Shown here one piece after another: positions 24,500 through 32,631 of a stretch of DNA of 64,000 nt. Position 1 is the stretch's first letter. Each line of letters opens with the position of its first letter. The stretch is from contig QWDA01000001.1 in NCBI GenBank assembly GCA_003605175.1, forward strand, positions 186,001 through 250,000. The letters run 5' to 3'. The notes below the pieces were generated by a model that saw only the letters and a program-made list of their open reading frames with translations, did not search any database and was not told the DNA's origin. Position numbers and translations under genes: made by a program. This stretch comes from Paracoccaceae bacterium. Lineage in GTDB: Bacteria; Pseudomonadota; Alphaproteobacteria; Rhodobacterales; Rhodobacteraceae.

Positions 24500-25529
24500 G
24501 CCGTCCTCTCAGGTCACCGTCACGATTGGGGCCGATCCGCCCGAGCGGCTTGATAAGGCACTTGCCCGCTTCGTGCCAGAGGCGGCGCATCTGTCGCGCT
24601 CGCGGCTCGTCCGGCTGATCGCGGAAGGCGCCGTGGCGGGGCCCGGCGGGACGGTGACCGACCCAAAGGCGAAGGTCGAGCCGGGCGAGGTGTTTCGCGT
24701 GACCGTGTCCGAGCCGGTGGAGGCGGAGACCCGGCCCGAGGCGATCCCGCTCGCCGTGGTCTGGGAAGATGCCGATCTCGTGGTGATCGACAAGCCGGCG
24801 GGGATGGTGGTGCATCCGGCGCCGGGGAGTCCGGGCGGCACTCTGGTGAACGCGCTTTTGCATCATTTCGGTGGCGAGCTGTCCGGCGTCGGCGGCGAGA
24901 AGCGGCCGGGGATCGTGCACCGGATCGACAAGGACACTTCGGGGCTCCTGGTGGTCGCCAAGTCGGACGCGGCGCATCACGGGCTCGCGGCGCAGTTCGA
25001 GGCGCATTCGGTCGAGCGTCTGTATCGCGCGGTCTGTCACGGCGTGCCCGATGCGGGCGACCCGCGGCTCAGGGGCGTGAAGGGCGTGGCCTTCGAGGCC
25101 GGGGGCGTGATCCGGCTGACCACCGGGATCGAGCGGCACCGGACCGACCGGCAGCGGCAGGCGGCGGCGTTCGGGCGCGGGCGGCGCGCGGTGACGCGTC
25201 TGCGGGTGGCGGAGGTCTTCGCCGATCAGGCGGCGCTCCTGGAATGCTGGCTCGAGACCGGGCGGACGCACCAGATCCGGGTGCATCTGGCCCATGCCGG
25301 GCACGGGCTGCTGGGCGATCCGGTCTATGGCGGGCGGCGGCGGGTGACCGAGAAGGTGCTGGGGGCGGAGGCCGCCCAGGCGGCGAACGGGTTTCCGCGG
25401 CAGGCGCTCCATGCGGCGGTGCTGGGCTTCGTGCATCCGGTCACCGGTGCGGACCTGCGCTTCGAGGCGCCCTTGCCCGGGGACATGGCGGCGCTTCTGG
25501 CGGCGCTCGGGGGCGCGGGGGCCGCATGA
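24498..25529 (+). CDS. rluD: Pseudouridine synthase, RluA/RluD family
   Basis: The 343-residue enzyme converts uridines in 23S rRNA to pseudouridine. An S4 RNA-binding domain occupies about residues 15-75 (RLDKALARFVPEAAHLSRSRL). The catalytic domain has the signature HRIDKDTSGLLVVAK with catalytic Asp144, and ETGRTHQIRVHLAH near the C terminus. The RluD-type specificity is inferred from domain layout. The start overlaps the divergent gene's start; the stop overlaps the cls start (ATGA). Confidence 0.94.
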   Translation: MPSSQVTVTIGADPPERLDKALARFVPEAAHLSRSRLVRLIAEGAVAGPGGTVTDPKAKVEPGEVFRVTVSEPVEAETRPEAIPLAVVWEDADLVVIDKPAGMVVHPAPGSPGGTLVNALLHHFGGELSGVGGEKRPGIVHRIDKDTSGLLVVAKSDAAHHGLAAQFEAHSVERLYRAVCHGVPDAGDPRLRGVKGVAFEAGGVIRLTTGIERHRTDRQRQAAAFGRGRRAVTRLRVAEVFADQAALLECWLETGRTHQIRVHLAHAGHGLLGDPVYGGRRRVTEKVLGAEAAQAANGFPRQALHAAVLGFVHPVTGADLRFEAPLPGDMAALLAALGGAGAA

Positions 25530-26953
25530 CCCTTTCCTTCGGGATCGTCCTGCACTTCCTCGCGCAGTTCGTCACCGCGATCCGGGCGCTGACCCGCAAG
25601 GACCGCGAGCCCGCCTCGCGCGCGGCATGGCTCCTTCTGGTGATCGCGGTGCCGGTGATCGGCGTGGTGGCCTATTTCCTGGTTGGCGAGGCCAATATCG
25701 GCCGCAGGACCGCGCGGCGAATGACGGCGGCGCGGATCGCGCTGTCCGAGCACCGGCCGGCGGAGGCGGTGGCGGCGCCGGAGATCCCGGAGGCCTTCGC
25801 GCCGGTCTTTCGCCGGGCCGGTTCGGTGAACGGCTTCGCCGTGGCGGGCGGCAACGCGGCGCGTCTGATGCCGGACGAGACGGCGGCCATCGACGCGCTT
25901 GTGGCCGAGATCGACGCGGCGCGCGCGCATGTACACATGCTGTTCTACATCTGGCTCGAGGACCGGAACGGCACGCGGCTTCTCGAGGCGGTGGAGCGGG
26001 CGGCGGCGCGGGGGGTGACCTGCCGGCTCCTGATCGACGGGGTCGGGTCCTGGCGTCTGGCGCGGTCGCCGCGCTGGGCGGGGCTGCGGGCGAAGGGAGT
26101 GAAGACGGCGATCACCTTCCGGATGCTCTGGCTGCCGCTGCATGTCTTCCTGGCGCGGGCCGATCTCCGCAATCACCGCAAGATCGCGGTGATCGACGGG
26201 CAGGCGGCCTTTTGCGGCAGCCAGAACTGCGCCGATCCGGAATTCCGGCCGAAGGCGCGCTTCGCGCCCTGGGTCGATCTGATGATGCGTCTCGAGGGGC
26301 CGGTGGTGCGGCAGTTGCAGCATCTCTTCGCGGTCGACTGGATGACCCATGCGCGGGAGGAGATCGCGGATCTGCTCGACATCGATCCGGCGCCGGTCGC
26401 GGGCGGGTTTCCGGCGGTGGCGGTGGGGACGGGGCCGAACATCGACAGCCATGCGGTGTCGGACCTCTTCGCGATGCTTCTGAACGGTGCGGCGCGGGAG
26501 GCGGTGATCACGACGCCCTATTTCGTGCCCGACGAGACCCTGAAACGCGCCATCGTTGGCGCCGCGCTGCGCGGGGTGGCGGTGACGCTGATCCTGCCCG
26601 CGCGGGTCGACAGCGTCTTCGTGGCGCGGGCGAGCCGGAGCTACTACCTGCCGCTCCTGAACGCCGGGGTGCGGCTGGCGGAGTACCAGCCCGGCCTGAT
26701 GCACGCCAAGACGATGACCATCGACGGGACGGCCGCCTGCATCGGCTCGGCGAACATGGACCGGCGCAGTTTCGAACTGAACTACGAGAGCAATCTCTAC
26801 CTGGTGTCGGAGGAGGTTGCGGGGGAGATCCGGGCGCGGCAAATGCGCTACCTGTCGGAGAGCCGGGTGGTGACGCGCGCCGAGGTCGTGGCCTGGCCCT
26901 GGTATCGGCGGGCGATCTACAACCTCTTCGCCACGGCGGGGCCGCTCTTGTAG
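25526..26953 (+). CDS. cls: Cardiolipin synthase
   Basis: It condenses two phosphatidylglycerols to cardiolipin at the inner membrane. The 475-residue protein has two N-terminal membrane helices (about residues 3-20 and 35-55). It then has two phospholipase-D HKD motifs, NHRKIAVIDG and HAKTMTIDG, each followed by GSxN-type residues (CGSQNCADPEF, IGSANMDRRSF). It is translationally coupled to rluD through an ATGA overlap, an unusual functional pairing. Confidence 0.94.
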   Translation: MTLSFGIVLHFLAQFVTAIRALTRKDREPASRAAWLLLVIAVPVIGVVAYFLVGEANIGRRTARRMTAARIALSEHRPAEAVAAPEIPEAFAPVFRRAGSVNGFAVAGGNAARLMPDETAAIDALVAEIDAARAHVHMLFYIWLEDRNGTRLLEAVERAAARGVTCRLLIDGVGSWRLARSPRWAGLRAKGVKTAITFRMLWLPLHVFLARADLRNHRKIAVIDGQAAFCGSQNCADPEFRPKARFAPWVDLMMRLEGPVVRQLQHLFAVDWMTHAREEIADLLDIDPAPVAGGFPAVAVGTGPNIDSHAVSDLFAMLLNGAAREAVITTPYFVPDETLKRAIVGAALRGVAVTLILPARVDSVFVARASRSYYLPLLNAGVRLAEYQPGLMHAKTMTIDGTAACIGSANMDRRSFELNYESNLYLVSEEVAGEIRARQMRYLSESRVVTRAEVVAWPWYRRAIYNLFATAGPLL

Positions 26954-27069
26954 CGCCCGGGAAAGGTGCGAATTTTCACAGGTCAGCCGCAGATTCTGCC
27001 AGCTTCTCCCGCAATTCGCACAAGTTGGTGAAAAAGCTGACATATTTCACCGCCGGCGCAGCGCGCGCC

Positions 27070-27154
27070 TTAATGAAGGCTTAAGACGAATCCCATAGCG
27101 ATCTTGAACTAAACCGCACAGTTCATTATTTAGCATGTTAAGCCGCTAAACATG
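27070..27154 (+). promoter_or_regulatory. rpoH control region: CtrA-type box, promoter and dyad
   Basis: Three signals precede rpoH. TTAA-N7-TTAA is at 27070-27084. A promoter follows, TTGAAC (27104-27109), a 17-base spacer and TATTTA (27127-27132); CTTGAA at 27103 also resembles a heat-shock -35, allowing autoregulation. A 21-base dyad with one mismatch (CATGTT...AACATG, 27134-27154) lies over the expected transcription start. The 223-base spacer is conspicuously AT-rich for this genome. Confidence 0.6.
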
Positions 27155-27176
27155 GCGGGTCTGCAGGGAAAGACGC

Positions 27177-28082
27177 ATGTCGAACGCACAGAGCTACACC
27201 AATCTTCCGGCCCCGAGCCCCGAGCAGGGGTTGAACCGGTATCTCCAGGAGATCCGGAAGTTCCCGATGCTGGAGCCCGAGGAAGAGTACATGCTTGCGA
27301 AGCGCTGGGTGGATCACGGCGATACCGAGGCGGCGCACAAGATGGTGACGTCGCATCTCCGGCTCGCCGCCAAGATCGCGATGGGCTATCGCGGCTATGG
27401 CCTGCCGCAGGCGGAGGTGATCTCCGAGGCGAATGTCGGCCTGATGCAGGCGGTGAAGCGGTTCGACCCCGAGAGGGGGTTCCGGCTCGCGACCTATGCG
27501 ATGTGGTGGATCCGGGCGTCGATCCAGGAGTATATCCTGCGGTCGTGGAGCCTGGTGAAACTGGGCACGACCTCGGCGCAGAAGAAGCTGTTCTTCAACC
27601 TGCGCAAGGCCAAGGCGCGGATCGGTGCGCTGGAAGAGGGCGACCTCCGGCCCGAGCACGTTGAAAGGATCGCGACCGATCTCGGCGTGTCCGAGGACGA
27701 GGTGATCTCGATGAACCGCCGGCTTTCGGGCGGCGACGCCTCGCTGAACGCGACGATCTCGTCGGATGGCGAGGGCGCCGCGCAGTGGCAGGACTGGCTC
27801 GAGGACGAGGATGCCGACCAGGCGGCGGATTACGAGGCACGCGACGAGCTCGACACGCGGCGCGCGCTTCTGGCCGAGGCGATGGACGTGCTGAACGACC
27901 GCGAGAAGGACATCCTCGTGCAGCGCCGGTTGCAGGACAGCCCGGTGACGCTGGAGGATCTGTCGGGCGTCTATGACGTGAGCCGCGAGCGGATCCGACA
28001 GATCGAGGTCCGGGCCTTCGAGAAGCTGCAGAAGCGGATGACCCAGCTTGCCCGTGAAAAGGGGCTGATGTCGGTGGCTTGA
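27177..28082 (+). CDS. rpoH: RNA polymerase sigma factor RpoH (sigma-32)
   Basis: RpoH directs RNA polymerase to heat-shock promoters. The 301-residue protein has region 2 (HLRLAAKIAMGYRGYGLPQ; MWWIRASIQEYILRSWSLVK), the RpoH box QKKLFFNLRK, and region 4 with helix-turn-helix LEDLSGVYDVSRERIRQIEV. The start follows GGAAAG. Rhodobacterales often carry two RpoH proteins; which paralogue this is cannot be told here. Confidence 0.96.
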   Translation: MSNAQSYTNLPAPSPEQGLNRYLQEIRKFPMLEPEEEYMLAKRWVDHGDTEAAHKMVTSHLRLAAKIAMGYRGYGLPQAEVISEANVGLMQAVKRFDPERGFRLATYAMWWIRASIQEYILRSWSLVKLGTTSAQKKLFFNLRKAKARIGALEEGDLRPEHVERIATDLGVSEDEVISMNRRLSGGDASLNATISSDGEGAAQWQDWLEDEDADQAADYEARDELDTRRALLAEAMDVLNDREKDILVQRRLQDSPVTLEDLSGVYDVSRERIRQIEVRAFEKLQKRMTQLAREKGLMSVA

Positions 28083-28099
28083 GCCGCCGGCTTCGGCCT

Positions 28100-28492
28100 C
28101 TATCGCTTCCTGAGCCAAAGCGCCGCCCCGGCCGCGAGGGCCGAGACGGCGTGGAACGCAACCAGGCGGTCGAGCCGCGCCTGTTCCGCTTTCGTCGGCA
28201 GGTACTCGGGCGGGACGTCGAGCACCCAGTCGCGGAACAGCGTGTAGAGCAGGACCTGTCCGAGCGCGGCGATCCAGAGGAGCGCCACGCCCAGGGGCGG
28301 GCGGAGGACCAGCGCCACCGCCACGGCGAGGCCGAGGGGCAGATAGACCATGTCCAGGAGCTGCCAGCGGAGTGGTGCGGCGGCCCAGTCGAAGCCGGTC
28401 TGGCCGGCCATGGTGAGGGCGCGCAGGACCGCCCCGTAGCCGTAGAAGAGGGCGAGCACGGCGAGGATCATCGTGGAAAGGACGCGGCGCAT
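28100..28492 (-). CDS. Four-helix membrane protein of unknown function
   Basis: The 130-residue protein starts at ATG 28492 (MRRVLSTMIL). It has four hydrophobic segments, about residues 5-25, 42-62, 66-90 and 108-126, with a conserved-looking loop FRDWVLDVPPEYLPTKAEQ before the last helix. The charge distribution is compatible with both ends in the cytoplasm. It resembles unnamed Rhodobacterales proteins. It ends 18 bases from the rpoH stop, convergent. Confidence 0.7.
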   Translation of the reverse strand: MRRVLSTMILAVLALFYGYGAVLRALTMAGQTGFDWAAAPLRWQLLDMVYLPLGLAVAVALVLRPPLGVALLWIAALGQVLLYTLFRDWVLDVPPEYLPTKAEQARLDRLVAFHAVSALAAGAALWLRKR

Positions 28493-28609
28493 GGACAACT
28501 CTAGCTTGTGTGCGCGCCGGGCGGCAAGCCGCCGAAGCCGCAAGAGAAAACCGGTTTCCAAAGGGCAAGGCAGGGTCTAGCTTCCGGGGCTTGTGGGAGG
28601 GCTTTGACC

Positions 28610-29584
28610 ATGCAGGACACCGTACGCTGGGGCATTCTGGGGGCGGCGAACTTCGCGCGCGAGCATATGGGGCCGGCGATCCACGCCGCCAAGGGGGCCG
28701 CGCTGACCGGGATCGCGACATCGGATCCGGCCAAGGCCGCGCCGTTCCAGGCCGTCGCGCCGGATCTGAAGGTCTATGGCGACTATGACGCGCTCCTCGC
28801 GGATCCGGCGATCGACGCGGTCTATCTGCCGCTGCCGAACCATCTCCATGTCGAGTGGACGAGGAAGGTGCTCGCGGCCGGGAAACCGGTGCTCTGCGAG
28901 AAGCCGATCGCCATGTCGGCGGGCGAGATCGACGGGTTGATCGCGGCGCGGGATGCTTCGGGGCTGCTGGCCGCGGAGGCCTACATGATCGTGCACCACC
29001 CGCAATGGCAGCGGGCGCGGGCGCTCTATCGCGAGGGCGCGATCGGGGAACTGGTGCTGGTGGATGCGGTGTTCTCCTACGACAATTCGGGCGATCCGGG
29101 GAATATCCGCAACCGGCCCGAGACCGGCGGCGGGTCGCTGCCCGATATCGGCGTCTACACCATCGGCTCGGCGCGGTTCGTGACCGGCGAGGAGCCGGTG
29201 GAGGTGGCCGCCGCGATCCGGCGCGAGAACGGCGTCGACGTGTTCTCGCATGTCACGGCGGATTTCCCGTCGTTCCGCTATTCCTCGATCACCTCGATGC
29301 GGATGCATCCCAGGCAGGTGGTCGCCTTCCACGGGCGCGAGGGCGTGATGACGCTGACGGCGCCGTTCAACGCGAATGTGTTCGGCGAGGCGCGGCTCGA
29401 GCTGCATCGGGGCGGCGGGGCCGGGGCCTCGGTCACGGTCGAGCGCTGGCCCGGCGTGAACCAGTACGTGCTGCAGGTCGAGGCCTTCGGGCGCACGCTT
29501 CGCGAGGGCGCCGCCTATCCCTGGACGCTGGAGGACGCGAAGGGGACTCAGGCGGTGATCGATGCCGCGCTGGCTGCCGGCTGA
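28610..29584 (+). CDS. Gfo/Idh/MocA-family oxidoreductase
   Basis: The 324-residue NAD(P)-dependent dehydrogenase has the Rossmann start RWGILGAANFAREHMGPAI and the family motif LCEKPIAMSAGEID, where Lys is catalytic in many members. The C-terminal domain includes GGGSLPDIGVYTIGSARFV, with the typical D-x-G-x-Y. Substrates are usually sugars or inositols. ATG 28610 gives the normal N terminus. A strong terminator follows. It is monocistronic; a GC-rich palindrome at 28520-28533 lies in the divergent promoter region. Confidence 0.9.
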   Translation: MQDTVRWGILGAANFAREHMGPAIHAAKGAALTGIATSDPAKAAPFQAVAPDLKVYGDYDALLADPAIDAVYLPLPNHLHVEWTRKVLAAGKPVLCEKPIAMSAGEIDGLIAARDASGLLAAEAYMIVHHPQWQRARALYREGAIGELVLVDAVFSYDNSGDPGNIRNRPETGGGSLPDIGVYTIGSARFVTGEEPVEVAAAIRRENGVDVFSHVTADFPSFRYSSITSMRMHPRQVVAFHGREGVMTLTAPFNANVFGEARLELHRGGGAGASVTVERWPGVNQYVLQVEAFGRTLREGAAYPWTLEDAKGTQAVIDAALAAG

Positions 29585-29621
29585 GCGTTCCGAGGGTGGC
29601 AACGGTCCGCTCACCGCAATC

Positions 29622-29645
29622 AAATCTTCGTGAGCGAAGATTTTT
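29622..29645 (+). terminator. Intrinsic terminator of the oxidoreductase gene
   Basis: A 9-bp stem, AAATCTTCG / CGAAGATTT with loop TGAG, is followed by further T residues. It starts 38 bases after the stop codon. The AT-rich outer arm and T-run are typical of a Rho-independent terminator on the plus strand. Confidence 0.9.
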
Positions 29646-29970
29646 CGCGACGCTGCGAATTCACGCCCCGGGGCGCCGGATTTTCATCTGGTAAGATGTT
29701 GAAAGAAATCAGGTAAATTCCATGCGCCGCAGCGCGGCGCGTGTGCCCTTCGGCGCCCTGTGTCGGGCGGGACACAGCAGCTCGCGGCCTTCGTTCTGTG
29801 AACTACATCGCAGATTACAACGCCGATTGGTGCGAATATGTGGACGGATCAGGCGAATATCGCCGGACCGTTTCAGTGGGTGGCACATGGCAAATTCGAA
29901 GAAAATTCCGTCCTGCTGCGGCGACAGCCGCCTTGGTCAGGCCGCCGGTACCTTTAGAAAGAGTATTCAG
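29646..29970. other. Gene-free AT-richer spacer upstream of a secreted protein
   Basis: This 325-base stretch separates the terminator from the next gene. A frame is open through much of it, in line with the downstream gene, but its composition is not protein-like and it lacks a ribosome site. It contains AT-rich patches (around 29690-29720 and 29880-29925) that may hold the promoter of the secreted-protein gene. I see no confident regulatory motif. Confidence 0.4.
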
Positions 29971-30483
29971 ATGACAAATTTCAGAAGCGCCCTGACGGCG
30001 ATCGCTCTCTTTTCCGCTGCAAGCGCCGCCCATGCCGGCGGCTATGAAACCGTCTATTCGGATCCCGTCGTGACCGCGCCAGCCGCGGTGGCGGGCATCA
30101 GTGTTCGCACCTGCTCGGACGAGCCGGGATATCGCCGGAACTGCGGCGACGGTGACAGCCAGCGTCGCGTCTCGGTGACCCGGTCGGCCCCGCCGGAAGA
30201 AGAAGATCCGGACGACGGGCCGACGGATACGCCGACAGATACGCCAACAGATACGCCTTCCGAAGAGCCGAAGGATCACGGCTCGTCCGGCGATTGCGCC
30301 TCCTGTGACGAGTGGCGTGCCGAATACGAGCGGAAGAAGGCGGAGAAGCCTTGGCTCGACAACCCGAAATGGTCGGCCGACAGGCCCTTCAAGAAGCGCG
30401 AGCGCACCGGCAAGAGCCGGTGGGAGGAGTGCATCGGCGACAAGCGGGCCGCCAAGAGTGAGGCGAACGAAGACCGACACTGA
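29971..30483 (+). CDS. Secreted protein with TDTP repeats, function unknown
   Basis: The 170-residue protein has a Sec signal peptide (cleavage after ASAAHA) and a mature chain that appears intrinsically disordered and charged. Residues 85-96 are a threefold TDTP repeat, encoded by a 12-bp tandem repeat at 30223-30258. Four or five cysteines occur (RTCSDEPGYRRNCGDGD; GDCASCDEW; EECIGD), suggesting disulfides or metal binding. Similar cysteine- and proline-rich secreted proteins are common in marine Rhodobacterales, but I assign no role. Confidence 0.7.
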   Translation: MTNFRSALTAIALFSAASAAHAGGYETVYSDPVVTAPAAVAGISVRTCSDEPGYRRNCGDGDSQRRVSVTRSAPPEEEDPDDGPTDTPTDTPTDTPSEEPKDHGSSGDCASCDEWRAEYERKKAEKPWLDNPKWSADRPFKKRERTGKSRWEECIGDKRAAKSEANEDRH

Positions 30484-30504
30484 CGCGCGGAACTTCCGCC
30501 GTCG

Positions 30505-30530
30505 ATGCCGCCCCTTGATCGGGGCGGCAT
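30505..30530. terminator. Bidirectional hairpin terminator
   Basis: A perfect 10-bp stem, ATGCCGCCCC / GGGGCGGCAT with loop TTGATC, lies between two convergent genes (ends at 30483 and 30546). A modest GTTT tract follows on the plus strand. It probably ends transcription from both sides. Confidence 0.75.
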
Positions 30531-30545
30531 TGGCGTTTCAGACTG

Positions 30546-31595
30546 TCAGAACCCGGCCTTGATCTTCTCGAACTCGGCGACCATCTGCTCGCGCAGGCGG
30601 TTGTCCATAGGCAGCTGCGCCAGGATCGGCGCGTCGATCGGGCCGAGGCCGGCGGCATCGAGATCTTCCCTGGAATAGACCTTCATCGCCTCGGTGTTGG
30701 CGTGACCGTAGCCCCATTCGCCGACGATATAATCCGCGACCGGCTGGCCGAGCCACTGGTTGACGAAGTAGTGCGCCTTTTCCTCCGAGCCAGGCCCGTC
30801 GACGAGGTTGACATAGCCGCATTGCCAGTAGGAGGAGCCTTCCTCGGCCTCGCGCTGGAACCCGACATTGTAGCCTTCGCCATTCATCGTGGCGGGGGTT
30901 TCCGACCAGGCCCAGGCGATCAGCACCTCGCCGGTGCCCATGAGCTGGGCCAGTTCGGAGCCGTCGGTCCAGTAGGCGCGGACATTGGGATGCACCTCGC
31001 GGAGCCAGGCGGAGGCCGTCTCGAAATCCTCCTGGGTCGCCTTGGTCCAGTCGTCGAGGCCGGTCGCCAGGTAGGCGAGGGCGTAGATGTCGTCGACATT
31101 GTCCGGCAGCGCGATCCGGCCGGCCCATTTCGGGTCCTTGAAGACCTGGAGGCTCGTGACGTCTTCGGGCGTCACCTTGTCGGCATTGTAGGCGATCGCG
31201 GTGGTGCCGAAATCCGCCGGGATGAAGTAGACCTTGTCGCCATCGGTGAAGACCGGATCGGTGCGGAAGCGCTCGTCGATATTCTGGTAGTTCGGAACCT
31301 TGGAGATGTCCCAGGGTTCGATGAGCCCCGCCTGGCGCCATTTGTCGACGGATTGCGAGCAGGGATGCGCCACATCCGCGCGGAACCCGGAACGGAGTTT
31401 CTGGAATGCCTCCTCCTCGTCGCCGAAGAAGGTGTAGGTCGGGCTCTCGCCGTATTCGGCGGCGTAGTCCTGCCAGTAGCCGTCTTCCTCGAAGCCGGAC
31501 CAGTCGAAGATCAGAAGTTCGGAATCCTGTGCGGCGGCGGCGCCGGCAATGAAGGTCAGGGCGGTCGCGCCGAGCAGGCGGGTCGTGAAGGTCAT
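30546..31595 (-). CDS. Extracellular solute-binding protein, PotD/PotF-like
   Basis: The 349-residue periplasmic protein has a signal peptide ending AAAAQ at about residue 22, and the polyamine-binding-protein opening LLIFDWSGFEEDGYWQDYA. Other typical parts are ADVAHPCSQSVDKWRQAGLIEPWD, VYFIPADFGTTAIAYN and VLIAWAWSETPATM. It would deliver putrescine, spermidine or a related compound to an ABC importer. No permease or ATPase gene is adjacent, so it is an orphan here. GGGAGAG precedes ATG 31595. Confidence 0.88.
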   Translation of the reverse strand: MTFTTRLLGATALTFIAGAAAAQDSELLIFDWSGFEEDGYWQDYAAEYGESPTYTFFGDEEEAFQKLRSGFRADVAHPCSQSVDKWRQAGLIEPWDISKVPNYQNIDERFRTDPVFTDGDKVYFIPADFGTTAIAYNADKVTPEDVTSLQVFKDPKWAGRIALPDNVDDIYALAYLATGLDDWTKATQEDFETASAWLREVHPNVRAYWTDGSELAQLMGTGEVLIAWAWSETPATMNGEGYNVGFQREAEEGSSYWQCGYVNLVDGPGSEEKAHYFVNQWLGQPVADYIVGEWGYGHANTEAMKVYSREDLDAAGLGPIDAPILAQLPMDNRLREQMVAEFEKIKAGF

Positions 31596-31858
31596 GGTGT
31601 CTCTCCCGGAGCCATTGTCCGCCGCGGAGGCTATTTGCATAGCAGGGAACCATCAAGGGATTGCCGTCCGGTCGGCGCGAACTCCGTGGGAAACCGGCCG
31701 CGACGTCGCGCCTGCACAGGAGATCGGCGCCGGGCGAACGCGAAGTGCCGCAGGCGGACTTCGACGGTGCAAGCGGGAGGTTGAGGGGGAGCCCCCGGGA
31801 GTGCCGGTGGCGGGGCGGCGATTGCCTCACGCCGGAAGGCGATGGGATCCCCGACCCT

Positions 31859-32239
31859 TCACCAGAACTCGTCCGCGGAATCGTGGTGCGTCTGATGGCC
31901 TTCCAGCAGCCGCGAGGCGAGGCTGTCCAGGCGAACAGCCGCCAGGAGACGGCCGCGGGGGACATGGAGGTCTCCCGCATGTTCACCGAGCTCGATATGC
32001 AGATCGGCCAGGCCGCGGAGCACCTGCGCGATCCGGTCGAGCTCCTGCAGTGCCATTGTCGTTTCGCGGCATGGCTGGATCCGCCCGGATTCGACGAGCG
32101 AACCGAGCTGATCCTGAAGCCAATCCGCGGCCGATGCGAGATCGTGGCACGTGGCACCGCTCCGTCGCAAAACGCTTGCGACCGCCTCCAACGTGTCCGA
32201 ATCCGACGAAGGAAGCTGGATCGGTGCAGCCTCTGTCAC
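31859..32239 (-). CDS. Small helical che-operon protein with CheZ-like DxxxQ motif
   Basis: This 126-residue protein has no family I can name. Its ATG overlaps the stop of the receiver gene (ATGA), so it is translationally coupled to the che operon. It is predicted nearly all-helical. One helix reads ALQELDRIAQVLRGLADL with Asp68 and Gln72, the same Asp-x3-Gln spacing as the catalytic pair of CheZ. The C terminus is acidic and aromatic (DSADEFW), as are CheY-binding tails. I infer a CheY-P phosphatase or receiver-binding partner; direct proof is lacking. Confidence 0.6.
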   Translation of the reverse strand: MTEAAPIQLPSSDSDTLEAVASVLRRSGATCHDLASAADWLQDQLGSLVESGRIQPCRETTMALQELDRIAQVLRGLADLHIELGEHAGDLHVPRGRLLAAVRLDSLASRLLEGHQTHHDSADEFW

Positions 32240-32622
32240 AGCCTGCCGACGATCGCTTCGATGGCAGTCTTGAGGTCGGCGGGCTGGAACGGCTTGGCGA
32301 TGTAGTTGTTCATGCGAAGGCTGCGGCCGCGCTCGATGATTTCCTTGTCGGCGCGCCCGGTGATCAGAAGGAAGCCGACCCCGGCGGTCTTGGCCCCTTG
32401 CCGCAAGGATTGCAGGAGCTGCAGCCCGTCCATCCCGGGCATGTTGAAATCCGAGATCACCAGGTGCACCGGCGAGCGCGCCACGCTTTCAAGGGCGCTC
32501 GGGCCGTCGGCGGCGGTGGAAACGTGACTGACACCCATTCCGTCGAGCGCCTGGGTGATCAGGCCGCGACTGGTTGACATGTCATCGACGACGAGAACAC
32601 GAAGCTGATCTCTGAGTGCCAT
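32236..32622 (-). CDS. Single-domain response regulator (second CheY-like protein)
   Basis: The 128-residue receiver has the acidic pocket Asp13-Asp14, phospho-acceptor Asp58 in VISDFNMPGMDG, the Thr in LLITGRAD, and the conserved Lys in YIAKPFQPADL. It is not accompanied by an output domain. It sits between cheR and the small helical protein, where other operons have cheB or cheD. It may act as a phosphate sink or motor-binding CheY for this pathway. Confidence 0.93.
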   Translation of the reverse strand: MALRDQLRVLVVDDMSTSRGLITQALDGMGVSHVSTAADGPSALESVARSPVHLVISDFNMPGMDGLQLLQSLRQGAKTAGVGFLLITGRADKEIIERGRSLRMNNYIAKPFQPADLKTAIEAIVGRL

Positions 32623-32631
32623 TGGGAACCC

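Noticed and set aside
29722-29970. N-terminal extension of the secreted-protein gene from an upstream in-frame ATG
   Set aside because: It would place about 83 non-conserved residues before a clear signal peptide, so the later ATG at 29971 is preferred.
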